Source: an uncultured Afifella sp. (lineage in GTDB: Bacteria > Pseudomonadota > Alphaproteobacteria > Rhizobiales > Afifellaceae). Taken from it: a stretch of 49,060 bases of DNA. Every line of letters starts with the position of its first letter. The stretch's first letter is position 1. The notes beneath the pieces were generated by a model. It did no database searches, had not been told where the DNA came from, and saw only the letters and a list, made by a program, of their open reading frames with translations. Location: positions 1 to 49,060 of the forward strand of contig CAMYKZ010000032.1 in assembly GCA_947259045.1 (NCBI GenBank), in the 5' to 3' direction. Made by a program: the position numbers and the translations under genes. Shown here in pieces: positions 10,247-20,519 of this stretch.

Positions 10247-10672
10247 ATGTTTATCCGGTTCGTTTGCGACAGGCCGCATCCGGTGCTGAATGCCGAATTG
10301 GGCATGTTCGCCGCCCGGGACGACCTGGATTTTTCAAACGTCCGTGGCAGTATTCAACGAGCCCACGAGGAAGCTTTTTACTGGTTCAAGACCGGCGGCA
10401 TGGGCGGCCTGACCTATCCGGATCTGAAGGGTAAAGTCAGAACCGCAAAGATCCGCAAGTCCCTGTTCTGGTTTCCGGAAGATGCCAAATTCTTGCGGGA
10501 CAAGTCCGGCACCGTCGTTCTCAGGGCCCGCAATCTTGCACAGGCCATACCCGATGCAGGTGTCGAAGTCCGTGAGATACGGATGCGAAATCCAGGTGAA
10601 ATCCTCTATGAAGACAGTCAACAGGTATTGGCACATCCGGGCGATCTCAAAATCCCGCGCGCCTTCAAATGA
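10247..10672 (+). CDS. Hypothetical protein (141 aa)
   Basis: ATG at 10247 with GGAAAGG upstream gives a 141-residue soluble protein; a longer frame from TTG 10196 has no support. Visible stretches include AFYWFKTGG, IRKSLFWFPEDAKFL and GVEVREIRMRNPGEILYED. There is no signal peptide, membrane segment or catalytic motif I recognise. The basic/aromatic middle and compact size suggest a small globular domain. It is transcribed away from the TauE gene; the 120-nt gap between them would hold both promoters. Conserved-hypothetical by appearance; function unknown. Confidence 0.65.
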   Translation: MFIRFVCDRPHPVLNAELGMFAARDDLDFSNVRGSIQRAHEEAFYWFKTGGMGGLTYPDLKGKVRTAKIRKSLFWFPEDAKFLRDKSGTVVLRARNLAQAIPDAGVEVREIRMRNPGEILYEDSQQVLAHPGDLKIPRAFK

Positions 10673-10845
10673 CTGATTATTCCTGTCTTAAACGGCAGAT
10701 CGGGCGGTCGCCAACTGGTTTTTATGCCGGGCCAACCGGGTTTGATCCGCCATGTTTCGAACAAGAACCGGGCGGATGATCCTGATGCAACTATAACTGG
10801 AAGCCAGGGCGGCCCAGTTTCGGTGGCATTCGAGGAGGACGACCC

Positions 10846-11124
10846 ATGGAAATCATCATTCAGCTGATCAGCGGCATGGTCGGCGGCAATCTGGCCGGCA
10901 TGGCGATGAAAAATCTCAGCCTCGGCACACTCGGCAATTCCATTGCCGGGCTTGTCGGCGGTGGCGTCGGCGGCCAGATCCTGACCCAGGTTCTCGGCAT
11001 CGGCGCCGGCGAAGGCGGCATGGACATGACGGCAATCGCGGCACAGATCGGTGGCGGCGGCATCGGTGGCGCTATCGTGCTGGCTATTGTCGGCATGATC
11101 AAGAAGGCCATGGCGAAGGCCTGA
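10846..11124 (+). CDS. Glycine-zipper small membrane protein (92 aa)
   Basis: ATG at 10846, preceded by GAGGAGG, encodes 92 residues rich in Gly, Ala, Ile and Met. Long glycine-zipper runs (GMVGGNLAGMAMK, GLVGGGVGGQIL, IGGGGIGGAIVLAIVG) form about two or three hydrophobic segments and the tail is basic (KKAMAKA). Such proteins insert in or associate with membranes. It converges with glgB only 10 nt apart. I do not know a function; similar short glycine-rich proteins are common in rhizobia (from memory). Confidence 0.72.
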   Translation: MEIIIQLISGMVGGNLAGMAMKNLSLGTLGNSIAGLVGGGVGGQILTQVLGIGAGEGGMDMTAIAAQIGGGGIGGAIVLAIVGMIKKAMAKA

Positions 11125-11134
11125 CGCGTCTGAG

Positions 11135-13348
11135 CTAAGTTCTTGCCAGAACCACGACTGCCAGCGGCGGCAAACAGATCGCCGCTGAATGATCGCGGCC
11201 GTGATACGGTTTGGCCTCCGCTTTCACCGCACCCATATTGCCGGCGCCGGAGCCGCCATAATCAGCTGCGTCGGAGTTCAGCACCTCACGCCATGCCCCG
11301 GCAGACGGCAGGCCGATGCGGTAGCTCTCATGCAGCACCGGCGTGAAATTGCAGGCGACCACGACGCTGTCGCCATTGCCGCTCCTGCGCTCGTAAAGCA
11401 GAACGGATTCGTCGGCCAGATCATGGGCGATCCATGAGAACCCGCCGCCGTCGCAATCCATGTCGTGCAGCGCCGGCAGATCGCAATAGATCCGGTTCAG
11501 GTCCCGGACAAGCTTCTGCACTCCGCTGTTTCGCTTATTACCCAGCAATTGCCAGTCAAGGCTGGCATCGTGGTTCCATTCGGCTTCTTGCGCGAACTCT
11601 CCGCCCATGAAAAGAAGCTTCTTGCCGGGATGGGTCCACATGAAACCGAGATAGGCGCGCAGATTGGCGAATTTCTGCCATTCGTCGCCCGGCATGCGGC
11701 CATAGAGCGAGCCCTTGCCATGCACCACTTCGTCATGGCTCAGCGGCAGGATGAAATTCTCCGAAAAGCCGTAATGGATGCCAAAGGTCATCTCGCCATG
11801 GTGATGACGGCGATGCACCGGATCGCGGCCCATATAGGCCAGCGTGTCGTTCATCCAGCCCATGTTCCATTTGTAGCCAAACCCGAGGCCGCCGGCATCG
11901 GCCGGTTTCGAAACACCCGGCCAGGCAGTCGATTCTTCCGCCACCATCATGATGCCCGGATGTTCACGGTAGGCGAGCGAATTCGTCCTTTTCAGGAATT
12001 CGATCGCTTCGAGATTTTCGTTGCCGCCGTCCTTGTTGGGGATCCAGTCGTCCGGCTCGCGGCTGTAATCCAGGTAAAGCATGGAGGCGACCGCATCGAC
12101 GCGCAATCCGTCGACATGATAGCGCTCCAGCCAGAACAGGGCATTGTTGATCAGAAACGACTGCACCTCGGTGCGTCCGTAATTGTAGATCAGGGTGTTC
12201 CAGTCGCGGTGAAACCCCTGTCGCGGATCGGCATGGTCGTAAAGGTGCGTGCCATCGAACAGCGCAAGCCCGTGCGGATCGGAGGGAAAATGCGCCGGCA
12301 CCCAGTCCAGCAGCAGACCGATGCCCGCCTTGTGGCAGGCTTCGGCAAAAAAGCGGAAATCCTCTGGCGGGCCGAACCGGCTGGTCGGGGCATAGAGCCC
12401 GACGGGCTGATAGCCCCAGGAGCCGTCAAACGGATGTTCCGACACCGGCAGAAGCTCGATATGGGTAAAACCCATGTCCTTGACATAGGACACGAGCTGT
12501 TCGGCCAGTTCCCGGTAGGACAGGGACCGGTAACCCTCTTCCGCAACCCGCCGCCACGAGGCCAGATGCACCTCATAGATGGAAATCGGCGCATCGACCG
12601 CGTTGCGCCGGGCCCGCTCAGCCATCCAGCCGCCGTCGTTCCAGCCGTCCCAGCCTGTATCGGCGACGATGGAAGCCGTCTTTGAGGGCTGCTCTGCGGC
12701 AAAACCCAGCGGGTCGGCCTTCAGCGGCAGCACTTCACCCGATTGCGCCTGGATTTCATATTTGTAAGCCGCACCTGCGCCGATGCCCGGCAGAAAGATC
12801 TCCCAGATCCCGGTCGCGCCGCGATGGCGCATGACATGAGTGCGGCCATCCCAGTGATTGAAATCACCGACCACCGACACCCGTTTCGCGCCCGGCGCCC
12901 AGACGGCGAAGTGTGTGCCTGAAACGCCTTCATGCTGCATCGGATGGGCGCCGAACCGGTCAAAGATCCTGGTATGGGTGCCTTCGGTCCAGAGATATTC
13001 GTCCATCGCACCCAGAACCGGGCCAAACCGGTACGGGTCGTCCAGTTCCCAGGACGCGTCGCCGGCCGCCGCCCGAAGGCGGTAGGCAAACCGGTCCTTG
13101 CGGCCTGCAACCGGCCCGGCGAACAGACCGTCTGCGTGCAGCCGGTCCAGCCTGGCCAGGACCGCGCCATCGGCAACATCGATCACGTCAAGAGTTTCGG
13201 CGCCCGGCACAAAGGCCCGCACCAGCGGCTGATCGCCATCCGTGTGCAGGCCGAGGACAGAGAACGGGTCGCTGTGACCGGCACGGACAAGCGAAGATAC
13301 GGTCTCGGCAGACAGGGACGTGGACTGCGCTGCCGGACCTTTTGCCAT
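11135..13348 (-). CDS. glgB: 1,4-alpha-glucan branching enzyme GlgB
   Basis: Makes the alpha-1,6 branches of glycogen in the cytoplasm. Start ATG 13348 (MAKGPAAQ) overlaps the glgP stop by one base (TAATG), a translational-coupling arrangement, and gives 737 residues, normal for GlgB. In order: N-terminal CBM48 modules (residues about 1-220), then the GH13 barrel with the nucleophile in [14 protein letters not shown], the acid/base in [11 protein letters not shown], and the stabilising Asp in [12 protein letters not shown]; a C-terminal beta domain follows. All catalytic parts are present. An in-frame upstream extension to 13465 lies within glgP and is not used. Confidence 0.96.
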   Translation of the reverse strand: MAKGPAAQSTSLSAETVSSLVRAGHSDPFSVLGLHTDGDQPLVRAFVPGAETLDVIDVADGAVLARLDRLHADGLFAGPVAGRKDRFAYRLRAAAGDASWELDDPYRFGPVLGAMDEYLWTEGTHTRIFDRFGAHPMQHEGVSGTHFAVWAPGAKRVSVVGDFNHWDGRTHVMRHRGATGIWEIFLPGIGAGAAYKYEIQAQSGEVLPLKADPLGFAAEQPSKTASIVADTGWDGWNDGGWMAERARRNAVDAPISIYEVHLASWRRVAEEGYRSLSYRELAEQLVSYVKDMGFTHIELLPVSEHPFDGSWGYQPVGLYAPTSRFGPPEDFRFFAEACHKAGIGLLLDWVPAHFPSDPHGLALFDGTHLYDHADPRQGFHRDWNTLIYNYGRTEVQSFLINNALFWLERYHVDGLRVDAVASMLYLDYSREPDDWIPNKDGGNENLEAIEFLKRTNSLAYREHPGIMMVAEESTAWPGVSKPADAGGLGFGYKWNMGWMNDTLAYMGRDPVHRRHHHGEMTFGIHYGFSENFILPLSHDEVVHGKGSLYGRMPGDEWQKFANLRAYLGFMWTHPGKKLLFMGGEFAQEAEWNHDASLDWQLLGNKRNSGVQKLVRDLNRIYCDLPALHDMDCDGGGFSWIAHDLADESVLLYERRSGNGDSVVVACNFTPVLHESYRIGLPSAGAWREVLNSDAADYGGSGAGNMGAVKAEAKPYHGRDHSAAICLPPLAVVVLART

Positions 13349-15753
13349 TACGAATGATCCACGCCGACGGGCACGTTCCAGATATCCCTGGCATAAGAGC
13401 GGATCGTCCGGTCGGACGAAAACCAGCCCATATTCGCGGTGTTCAGGATGGCGCTTCTCATCCATTCATTCCGGTTGCCATACCGATGATCGACATCGGC
13501 CTGAGCCGCATGATAGGCATCAAAATCCGCTGACACCATGAAATAATCGTGATCGTAAAGACCACCGACAAGATCGTCGAAGCGGTGCGGATCGTCGGCA
13601 GAAAATTCACCGGAACTGATGGCCTTCAACGCGGCGGCCAGAACCGGGCTGGCCTCGATGGCAGATCGTCCCCGCCGGCCACCGGCCCGGCGCGTGGCAA
13701 CTTCTTCGGCTGTCATGCCGAAAATGAAGAAATTGTCGGCACCGACATGATCGCGCATTTCAACATTGGCTCCGTCAAGCGTTCCGATCGTCAGCGCGCC
13801 GTTGAGGGCGAATTTCATATTGCCCGTTCCCGACGCTTCCATGCCCGCCGTCGAAATCTGTTCAGACAGATCGGCCGCCGGGATCAGAATTTCCGCCAGC
13901 GAGACATTGTAATTGGCAAGATAGACGATTTTGAGCCTGTCGCCCACCACCGGATCATTGTTGACGGTCTCGGCCACATCGTTGATCAGCTTGATGATCA
14001 GTTTGGCCATGCCGTAACCCGGCGCCGCCTTGCCGGCAAAGATGCGCACCCGCTTCTGCCAGTCCCGGTCAGGGGCCGCCAGAATTGCCTGATAATGCGC
14101 CACCGCCTGCAGGATGTTGAGCAATTGCCTTTTATATTCATGCAGCCGCTTGATCTGGATATCGAACAAGGCCGAGGGATCGACAATAATCCCGTTGCGC
14201 TGTTCAATCAGTTGCGCCAGCCGGACCTTGTTGGCCAGCTTTGCGTCGGCGAAAGCCGTCTGGAATACGGTGTCATCGGCATGAGGCACGAGCGCCGTCA
14301 GACGCTCCAGATCGTCGATCCAGCTGTCGCCGATCGTCTCGGTGATCAGCTTTGACAATGGCCGGTTGCAGCCGTGCAGCCAGCGCCGCGGGGTGATGCC
14401 GTTGGTCTGGTTGACGATCCGGTCCGGATAAAGCTGATGCAGATGATGGAACACGGTCTTTTTCATCAGATCGGTATGCAGGGCGGAAACGCCGTTGACC
14501 CGGTGGCTGCCGACGAATGCGAGATGGCCCATCCGCACCGTGTCGCGGTGCTCTCCGTCGAGAATGCGCACGGCATCCTTTGAGGCGGCAGCGCTGGTGA
14601 TCGACCCCAGATGCCGGTCATCGATGGCGCGGATGATCTGCAGATGCCGCGGCAGAAGCCGGCCAAGCAGGTCGACCGGCCAGCGTTCCAGCGCCTCCGG
14701 CAGCAATGTGTGATTGGTGTAGGAAATCGTCGCCCGGGTGATCTCAATGGCTTTTTCAAGCGGCATGCCGTGCTGGTCTTCCAGGATCCGCACCAGTTCC
14801 GGCACGGCAATGGCCGGATGGGTGTCATTGAGCTGGATCGCCGCCCGTTCCGGCAGCAATGTCAGATCGTCATGATCCTGCAGATAACGCCTGAGCAGAT
14901 CCTGTATTGAGGCGGAGGAAAAGAAATATTCCTGCCGCAGCCGCAATTCCTGGCCCTGCGGTGTCGTATCGTCGGGGTAGAGAATGCGGGTGATCGTCTC
15001 CGCCCGGATCCGCTGGGACGCCGCATTGAGATAATCGCCGCGATTGAAACTCTCCAGATCGAAGGCGTGGGTCGGTTTGGCGGCCCATAGCCTCAGCGTA
15101 TTGATATGCCGGCCGCGCCAGCCGGCGACCGGTGTATCATAGGCCGCCGCCATCACCGTCTCGCCGTGCTGCCAGCTGCCGGTGCCGTTTCGCTCGTCCG
15201 CATCGCCATAAAAGCCGATCGGATAGACGACTTCCGGGCGTTCGAATTCCCATGGATGGCCCTGGTTCAGCCAGTCCTCCGGCTCCTCTATCTGCCAGCC
15301 CTGTTCGATAAACTGCTTGAACAGGCCATGCTCGTAACGCAAGCCGTATCCGTAGGTCGGGATGCCCAGTGTCGAGGCGGAATCCAGAAAGCATGCCGCT
15401 AACCGCCCGAGGCCGCCATTGCCAAGCGCCGCATCCGGCTCTTCGCGGGCGATCTCGTCGAAATCGACACCAAGCTCTTCCAGTGCCGTGCAGCAGGCAT
15501 CACGCAGGCCGAGATTGGCGATCGTATCGGCCAGCAGCCGGCCGATGAGGAATTCCATCGAAAGATAATAGACCCGCTTGGCATCGGTATCGTAAGTGCG
15601 GCGTGTGCTCTCCATCCATTGATCGACAACCCGGTCGCGCACTGTCAGAGACAGGGCCACGCACCAGTCGCGGGCAACCGCATGTTCGGGATCCTTGCCG
15701 ACGGAATAGATCAGGTGATTGACGAGGGCGTTTTTTATGCCGTTAGGTTTCAT
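13348..15753 (-). CDS. glgP: Glycogen phosphorylase GlgP
   Basis: Releases glucose-1-phosphate from glycogen ends using pyridoxal phosphate. ATG 15753 ([10 protein letters not shown]) gives 801 residues, the usual size. Landmarks are [11 protein letters not shown] near the N-terminus, [43 protein letters not shown], and the PLP-lysine region [14 protein letters not shown]. It is the first gene of a glgP-glgB operon; its glucose-1-phosphate product is the substrate of Pgm encoded about 11 kb away on the other strand. The ribosome-binding site is weak (GAGA), and in-frame residues upstream to 15864 lack family similarity. Confidence 0.96.
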   Translation of the reverse strand: MKPNGIKNALVNHLIYSVGKDPEHAVARDWCVALSLTVRDRVVDQWMESTRRTYDTDAKRVYYLSMEFLIGRLLADTIANLGLRDACCTALEELGVDFDEIAREEPDAALGNGGLGRLAACFLDSASTLGIPTYGYGLRYEHGLFKQFIEQGWQIEEPEDWLNQGHPWEFERPEVVYPIGFYGDADERNGTGSWQHGETVMAAAYDTPVAGWRGRHINTLRLWAAKPTHAFDLESFNRGDYLNAASQRIRAETITRILYPDDTTPQGQELRLRQEYFFSSASIQDLLRRYLQDHDDLTLLPERAAIQLNDTHPAIAVPELVRILEDQHGMPLEKAIEITRATISYTNHTLLPEALERWPVDLLGRLLPRHLQIIRAIDDRHLGSITSAAASKDAVRILDGEHRDTVRMGHLAFVGSHRVNGVSALHTDLMKKTVFHHLHQLYPDRIVNQTNGITPRRWLHGCNRPLSKLITETIGDSWIDDLERLTALVPHADDTVFQTAFADAKLANKVRLAQLIEQRNGIIVDPSALFDIQIKRLHEYKRQLLNILQAVAHYQAILAAPDRDWQKRVRIFAGKAAPGYGMAKLIIKLINDVAETVNNDPVVGDRLKIVYLANYNVSLAEILIPAADLSEQISTAGMEASGTGNMKFALNGALTIGTLDGANVEMRDHVGADNFFIFGMTAEEVATRRAGGRRGRSAIEASPVLAAALKAISSGEFSADDPHRFDDLVGGLYDHDYFMVSADFDAYHAAQADVDHRYGNRNEWMRSAILNTANMGWFSSDRTIRSYARDIWNVPVGVDHS

Positions 15754-15886
15754 GGTGTCTCGTTTGCATTTCAGAATCGGGTCATTGAGGCGGTTGCCTG
15801 TCACGGTTTGAGGCCGAAGACAAGGCACAGAGCCAGTCCACGTTGAATAGCAGAGTTGCGGCATTGCAACAGCTGTGGAAAAATGC

Positions 15887-16531
15887 CTAACCGAGCGCGC
15901 GCTGGCGCGCCGTCTCGATATGCCTGACCAGCATTTTCACCGCCGCCTTGGCATCGCGTGACTCGATCGCCTCGATAATCGGCAGATGCTCCTTCATCAC
16001 CGCCGCCACATGACCCCCGATGCGGGTCAGTTCCTGGCGGATCAGCCTGATCTTCAGCGAATTGACCCGGTAAGCCTTGGCAATGATTTCATTGCGCAGC
16101 GAATCCACCAGAAGATCGTGGAACGCCCAGTCGACGCTCTGGGCATGGGCTTCCAGTTCTTTCGAAACGTCGCCGTTTTCGGCCTCAAGCAGGATTGCCT
16201 CATGCTGGTCGCGCAGGATCCGGATTTCGCTGTCGGTGGCGATCTTCGTGAAATGGGTAACAGCCTCTTTTTCCAGGATGAGCCGGAACTGATAGGCATC
16301 GCGCACCAGATTGAAATCGATCTGCGCGATCTGCATGCCGCGCTGCGGGATGGTCGTGATCAGCCCTTCCGCCTCCAGCCGCGGCACCAGTTCGCGGATC
16401 GCAGCCAGCGGCATGCCGGTCAGCTTGACCAGTTCGCGCTGGGAAACGAATTGCCCGGGACGGACGTCGCTGGCCAGAAGATGGCGCGTAAACGAATGAT
16501 AGGCCTGCTCACGCATCTTCTCTGCGGCCAT
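15887..16531 (-). CDS. GntR-family regulator, FCD type
   Basis: A 214-residue regulator with an N-terminal winged helix (SQRELVKLTGMPLAAIRELVPRL, residues about 29-51) and an all-helical FCD ligand domain (about 75-205). In this domain family, metal-binding Asp/His residues typically position a carboxylate ligand. ATG 16531 has an excellent GGAGGAG. It lies 19 nt after the DapA-family gene in the same orientation, so it is probably co-transcribed with it and divergent from the TRAP transporter genes. The simplest inference is local control of the lyase and the transporter in response to their sugar-acid or amino-acid-like substrate. Confidence 0.9.
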   Translation of the reverse strand: MAAEKMREQAYHSFTRHLLASDVRPGQFVSQRELVKLTGMPLAAIRELVPRLEAEGLITTIPQRGMQIAQIDFNLVRDAYQFRLILEKEAVTHFTKIATDSEIRILRDQHEAILLEAENGDVSKELEAHAQSVDWAFHDLLVDSLRNEIIAKAYRVNSLKIRLIRQELTRIGGHVAAVMKEHLPIIEAIESRDAKAAVKMLVRHIETARQRALG

Positions 16532-16550
16532 CCCTACTCCTCCGCGGCGA

Positions 16551-17492
16551 TCATGCCGCCCGGCCTGACGATATCAGCCGGTCAAAACCAAGGCCAAGCG
16601 CAGATCTCTGCTGTCCGTTCAGGGCAGTCAGCGGGGCGCGCACATGCGCCCATTCCACCTGGCCGGCCGCTTTTCCGGCCACTTGTCCGGCCACATGGCC
16701 ATGCGCATGCGCCATCAAAGCCTTGATGGCCGGGACGACAGGATGGTCCACGATCAGTTCCACAAGATCATTGATGGTCTCATTGTCGGTGCCCTGCCAC
16801 GCCATGGCGCGCATCTCGCCGGGGTGAAGATTGGCAAATCCGCAGATTGCGCCTTCTCCGCCCAGCCGCACTGCGGCCGCCAGGTGGCGCTCATCACCGA
16901 TCAGCACCGCCATATCGCGATGCGCCGCCAGCAGCGGTTCGGTGTAGCTCCAGTCGCCGGTTGAATCCTTGACGCCGATGATCACACCGGGAAAGGCCGT
17001 CCGCAGCCGGGCAATCAGATCGACCGACAGGGCTACCCCGGTCACGGAGGGAATATGATAAAGGATGATATTGCGGGCATTCTCGCCGGCGCGGCCGAAC
17101 ACGCTGCCAAACCAGTCGAAAATTCCGTCATCGGTGAGGTTCTTGAAATAGAATGGCGGCGGCAACAGGATTGCCCGGCAACCGGTTGCATGGGCAATGC
17201 CGAGATCGCCGGCGACATCGTCGACTGCGGTTGAGGAGATGCCGACGACAAGGCGATCGCCGGTGATGCCTGCCGCTGCCATTGCAGCAATCACGGCACG
17301 ACGCTCTGCATGGCCAATCGATGCGCCTTCGCCGGTTGTCCCGAACAGCGTGACACTGTCGCATCCACCCTCCAGGCAGAACGATGCGTGGCCGGTCATG
17401 CTCTCAAGATCGATCTCACCGGTCTGGCGAAACGGTGTCGCCAAGGCGACCGACAATCCGAAACGTTGTCTGGAATGGCTCACGCGCTGCAC
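16551..17492 (-). CDS. Dihydrodipicolinate synthase / N-acetylneuraminate lyase family protein
   Basis: A class I aldolase-type barrel of about 313 residues. The Schiff-base lysine is in IIGVKDSTGD, the catalytic tyrosine in YHIPSVTG, and the carboxylate-binding loop is FGTTGEGAS (GTTGE is the NAL/DapA signature). GTG 17492 is chosen because AAGAGA precedes it; GTG 17483 and TTG 17522 are in-frame alternatives. It is encoded with a GntR regulator and beside a TRAP importer rather than with lysine biosynthesis genes, so it is probably a catabolic lyase or synthase for a 2-keto acid, not DapA itself. The C-terminal part has an unusual His/Gly/Ala-rich HAHGHVAGQVAGKAAGQ stretch. Confidence 0.88.
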   Translation of the reverse strand: MQRVSHSRQRFGLSVALATPFRQTGEIDLESMTGHASFCLEGGCDSVTLFGTTGEGASIGHAERRAVIAAMAAAGITGDRLVVGISSTAVDDVAGDLGIAHATGCRAILLPPPFYFKNLTDDGIFDWFGSVFGRAGENARNIILYHIPSVTGVALSVDLIARLRTAFPGVIIGVKDSTGDWSYTEPLLAAHRDMAVLIGDERHLAAAVRLGGEGAICGFANLHPGEMRAMAWQGTDNETINDLVELIVDHPVVPAIKALMAHAHGHVAGQVAGKAAGQVEWAHVRAPLTALNGQQRSALGLGFDRLISSGRAA

Positions 17493-17546
17493 TTTCTCTT
17501 GTCCGCTCCCGATCGAGCTCAAATCACGATTAAAGTTGCGGCATTA

Positions 17547-17560
17547 ACTGACATGTTAGT
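17547..17560. promoter_or_regulatory. Imperfect palindrome in the divergent lyase/TRAP promoter region
   Basis: ACTGACATGTTAGT reads nearly the same on both strands (12 of 14 positions pair). It lies about 120 nt before dctP and about 55 nt before the likely start of the lyase gene, where an operator of the neighbouring GntR regulator would be expected. Assignment as operator is inference. Confidence 0.4.
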
Positions 17561-17681
17561 ATGCGCATTATCTGTTGCAAGTAACGGTATATCGTGTCAA
17601 TTATCTGCAAGTCCAGCCTTTTGTTGGGCGAACAGACAGTCAATAATCAATGTCTTGTGATAAAGATTGGGGAGTAATGAA

Positions 17682-18668
17682 ATGAAGTGGTTCACAAACG
17701 TCACGCTGGCTGCCGTGGCCGTTCTGGCGGTCGGCGCGGCAATGCCGGCATTGGCTCAGGACAAGATCAAGCTGCGCATGTCGACGCCGGCATCTGAAAC
17801 CGATTTCCGGTCCCAGGGACTGGCAACCATATTCGCCGACGGCGTCAAGGATTTTGCAGTCTACGAACCGCATTACAACGATTCGCTGTTCAAACAGGGC
17901 ACCGAACTTGTGGCGATCGCCCGCGGCAACCTGGAAATGTCGATCACCTCGGCCCAGGAGCTTGCCAAACTGATCCCGGACTGGTCGATCTTCACCGCTG
18001 GTTATCTGATGCGTGACGCAGACCATCAGCGCAAGGTGTTCGAAGGCGAAATCGGCGAGGAAATGTTCAAGCTCGCCGAAGACGAGCTCGGCGTGAAACT
18101 TCTCTCAGTGATGTATTTCGGCACCCGTCAGCTCAACCTGCGCGGCGACAAGAAAATCATGACCCCCGCCGACATGGCCGGCATAAAACTGCGCATGCCG
18201 GGCACGGACGCCTGGCAGTTCCTTGGCAAGGCGCTTGGCGCCAATCCGACGCCCATGGCCTTCACCGAAGTCTATACCGGCCTGCAGACCGGCACCATTG
18301 ACGGCCAGGACAATCCGCTGCCGACCGACAAGGACCGGAAGTTCTACGAGGTTACCGACCAGATCGTCCTCACCGGTCATCTGGTTGATATGAACTTTCT
18401 TGCCTTTTCCAAGAAGGTCTGGGACGAACTGACGCCGGAACAGCAAGAGATTGTGCAGGCGTCGGCCCGCAAGGCATCGGCGGAAATCACCGAGAAAATC
18501 CTCGCCAACGAGGCTGAAATCGTCGATTTCTTCAAGAAAGAAGGCCTTCAGGTCTACGAGCCGGATGTTGCTGCCTTCCGTGACCATGCCCAGAAAATGT
18601 ATCTGGAGTCGGATTTTTCCAAGAGCTGGCCGGACGGCCTGCTCGATCGCGTCAATGCGGTCAAGTAA
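17682..18668 (+). CDS. dctP: TRAP transporter solute receptor DctP
   Basis: Periplasmic receptor of a TRAP importer, 328 residues. ATG 17682 follows GGGGAG at a good distance. A Sec signal peptide spans residues 1-24 with cleavage around MPALAQD. The DctP fold is indicated by LRMPGTDAWQFLGKALGANPTPM, which includes the conserved Arg that binds the ligand carboxylate, and by VYTGLQTGTIDGQDNP. First gene of dctP-dctQ-dctM, with 15 nt before dctQ. Its neighbours, a DapA-family lyase and GntR-FCD regulator, imply an acidic sugar or amino-acid-derived ligand. Confidence 0.95.
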   Translation: MKWFTNVTLAAVAVLAVGAAMPALAQDKIKLRMSTPASETDFRSQGLATIFADGVKDFAVYEPHYNDSLFKQGTELVAIARGNLEMSITSAQELAKLIPDWSIFTAGYLMRDADHQRKVFEGEIGEEMFKLAEDELGVKLLSVMYFGTRQLNLRGDKKIMTPADMAGIKLRMPGTDAWQFLGKALGANPTPMAFTEVYTGLQTGTIDGQDNPLPTDKDRKFYEVTDQIVLTGHLVDMNFLAFSKKVWDELTPEQQEIVQASARKASAEITEKILANEAEIVDFFKKEGLQVYEPDVAAFRDHAQKMYLESDFSKSWPDGLLDRVNAVK

Positions 18669-18683
18669 CGGAACGCCTGCAAG

Positions 18684-19208
18684 ATGACCGCAGCTGCCAA
18701 TTGGCTGCGCGCAAGAGCTGAAAACATGGCGGTGGGGCTTCTCGCCGCCATGTTTATCTCGTTCATTCTGCAGATATTCTATCGCTATGTGATCAACGAA
18801 CCGCTGAGCTGGACGCTTGAAGCCTGCCTGCTGACCTGGTTATGGCTTGTGTTCTGGGGAGCGGCATTCCTGCTGCACGACCGCGACCATGTGCGGTTCG
18901 ATATTTTCTATGCCGGTGCGGGTCCGGGTGCGCGCCGGCTGTTCGCATTGATATCGGCACTGGCCATTGTCGCCGGGTTTGCAGGCGCCTTCCCGGCCAC
19001 CTTCGATTTCATCTCATTCATGAGCATTGAAAGCAGTTCCAGCCTCGGCATCCGGCTGGATCATGTCTTTGCCGCCTACCTGCTGTTTGCCGTTGCGGTG
19101 ATCATCCGCTACGCGCTGCGCGCGGTCCGGCTTGTCCGCGGCTTACCGGTCGATCCGCCTGAGCCGGTCTTTTCAAACACCGATGCCGATCCGGACAGCG
19201 CCCCGTGA
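18684..19208 (+). CDS. dctQ: TRAP transporter small permease DctQ
   Basis: A 174-residue protein with four predicted membrane helices, the DctQ topology; the family feature is a helix with an aromatic pattern around LLTWLWLVFWGAAFLL followed by HDRDHVRFD. It connects receptor and large permease genes; its stop overlaps the DctM start (GTGA). The C-terminal tail is acidic and cytoplasmic. Confidence 0.93.
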   Translation: MTAAANWLRARAENMAVGLLAAMFISFILQIFYRYVINEPLSWTLEACLLTWLWLVFWGAAFLLHDRDHVRFDIFYAGAGPGARRLFALISALAIVAGFAGAFPATFDFISFMSIESSSSLGIRLDHVFAAYLLFAVAVIIRYALRAVRLVRGLPVDPPEPVFSNTDADPDSAP

Positions 19209-20497
19209 GCATGCCGTTTCTGATCTGCATCGCGACCCTGTTCGGTCTGGCGGCGCTTGGAGCGCCGATCGCCTATGCCATGATCGTGGCGGCGACCGTC
19301 TATCTGTTCATGAGCGGCCTCGATCTCGGCCTGGCGTCGGAACAGATGCTGCAGGGCCTGTTCACCAGTTTCATCCTGCTCGCCGTGCCGCTGTTCATCG
19401 TTGCAGCCAACATCATGAACGCCGGAACCATCTCCGACCGGCTGTTGAATTTCTGTGTTGCCCTGGTCGGCCGGTTCCGTGGCGGGCTCGGTCACGTCAA
19501 TGTCGTCGCCAGCCTGATCTTTTCCGGCATGTCCGGTTCGGCCATCGCCGATGCTGCCGGCATCGGCAAGATCATCATCGAAATGATGACCAGGAACGGC
19601 CGCTATTCGCCGGGCTTTGCCGCCGCCGTCACGGCGGCCTCCGCCACCATCGGCCCGATCATTCCGCCGTCGATCCCGATGGTGATGTACTCGCTCGTCT
19701 CCGACACTTCGATCGGCTATCTGTTTCTCGGCGGCATCATTCCCGGCCTGTTGATGGGTGCGGTACTGATGACGATGATCACTGTTCTTGCCCATCGCCG
19801 CAACATGGTGGTTGATGAACCGATACCGCTGAGGCGATTGCCCGGCCTGACATTCAGGGCCTTTCCGGCGCTCCTCATGCCGGTGATCCTCCTGTTCGGC
19901 ATTTACGGCGGCGTGACAACGCCGACCGAAGCCGCTGCAGTGGCGGCCTTCTATGCGCTTGTGCTGGCGGCCCTGTTCTACCGCGCTTTGTCGTTTGCCT
20001 CGCTCTACGCCATCCTGCTCGACAGCGCCCGCTCGTCTGCGGCCGTCGGCCTCGTGATCGGCGGCGCGCTGATCTTCAACTTCATTGTCGCCAGCGAGAA
20101 TATTCCGGGCGCCGTCGCCGGTGCGCTGAAAGGAATCGAGCTTTCGCCGATTGCCTTCCTGCTGATGATCAACGTTCTGTTTCTGCTGCTTGGTTGCGTG
20201 CTCGACGCCACGACCATCCTGCTGATCGTCGTGCCGTTGTTCATCCCCGCCTGCCGGGAGCTTGGCATCGACCTGGTTCATTTCGGCGTCGTCATCGTCG
20301 TCAATACCATGATCGGACTGATCACGCCGCCCTACGGCGTGCTGCTGTTTGTCATCAACGCCACGACCGGTATTCCGCTTCGCGACATCATTCGCGAGAT
20401 CCTGCCGTTCCTGTCCGTGCTCATTGTTGCGCTGCTGATCATGACCCTGTTGCCTGAAACCGTTCTCTACCTGCCAAGACAATTCGGTTATCGCTGA
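19205..20497 (+). CDS. dctM: TRAP transporter large permease DctM
   Basis: A 430-residue, about 12-helix permease that performs sodium-coupled uptake with DctQ and DctP. GTG at 19205 overlaps the dctQ stop by four bases; ATG 19211 is two codons later. Family marks are MSGSAIADAAGIGKI, ATIGPIIPPSIPMVMY and GLITPPYGVLLFV, which form the paired hairpin loops around the Na+ and substrate sites. It converges with the vWA gene 22 nt away. Confidence 0.95.
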   Translation: MSMPFLICIATLFGLAALGAPIAYAMIVAATVYLFMSGLDLGLASEQMLQGLFTSFILLAVPLFIVAANIMNAGTISDRLLNFCVALVGRFRGGLGHVNVVASLIFSGMSGSAIADAAGIGKIIIEMMTRNGRYSPGFAAAVTAASATIGPIIPPSIPMVMYSLVSDTSIGYLFLGGIIPGLLMGAVLMTMITVLAHRRNMVVDEPIPLRRLPGLTFRAFPALLMPVILLFGIYGGVTTPTEAAAVAAFYALVLAALFYRALSFASLYAILLDSARSSAAVGLVIGGALIFNFIVASENIPGAVAGALKGIELSPIAFLLMINVLFLLLGCVLDATTILLIVVPLFIPACRELGIDLVHFGVVIVVNTMIGLITPPYGVLLFVINATTGIPLRDIIREILPFLSVLIVALLIMTLLPETVLYLPRQFGYR

Positions 20498-20519
20498 GCC
20501 GCTTTCATCCCCGGCGGAT

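Noticed and set aside
16551..17492. Calling this gene dapA (lysine biosynthesis)
   Set aside because: The context (TRAP importer and GntR-FCD regulator) points to a catabolic family member, so no dapA symbol is given.
19109..20482. 457-codon open frame on the minus strand opposite dctM, rich in Asp, His, Gln and Arg
   Set aside because: It is an antisense shadow of a high-GC membrane-protein gene; its composition is the complement of hydrophobic codons, and there is no start signal or known motif.
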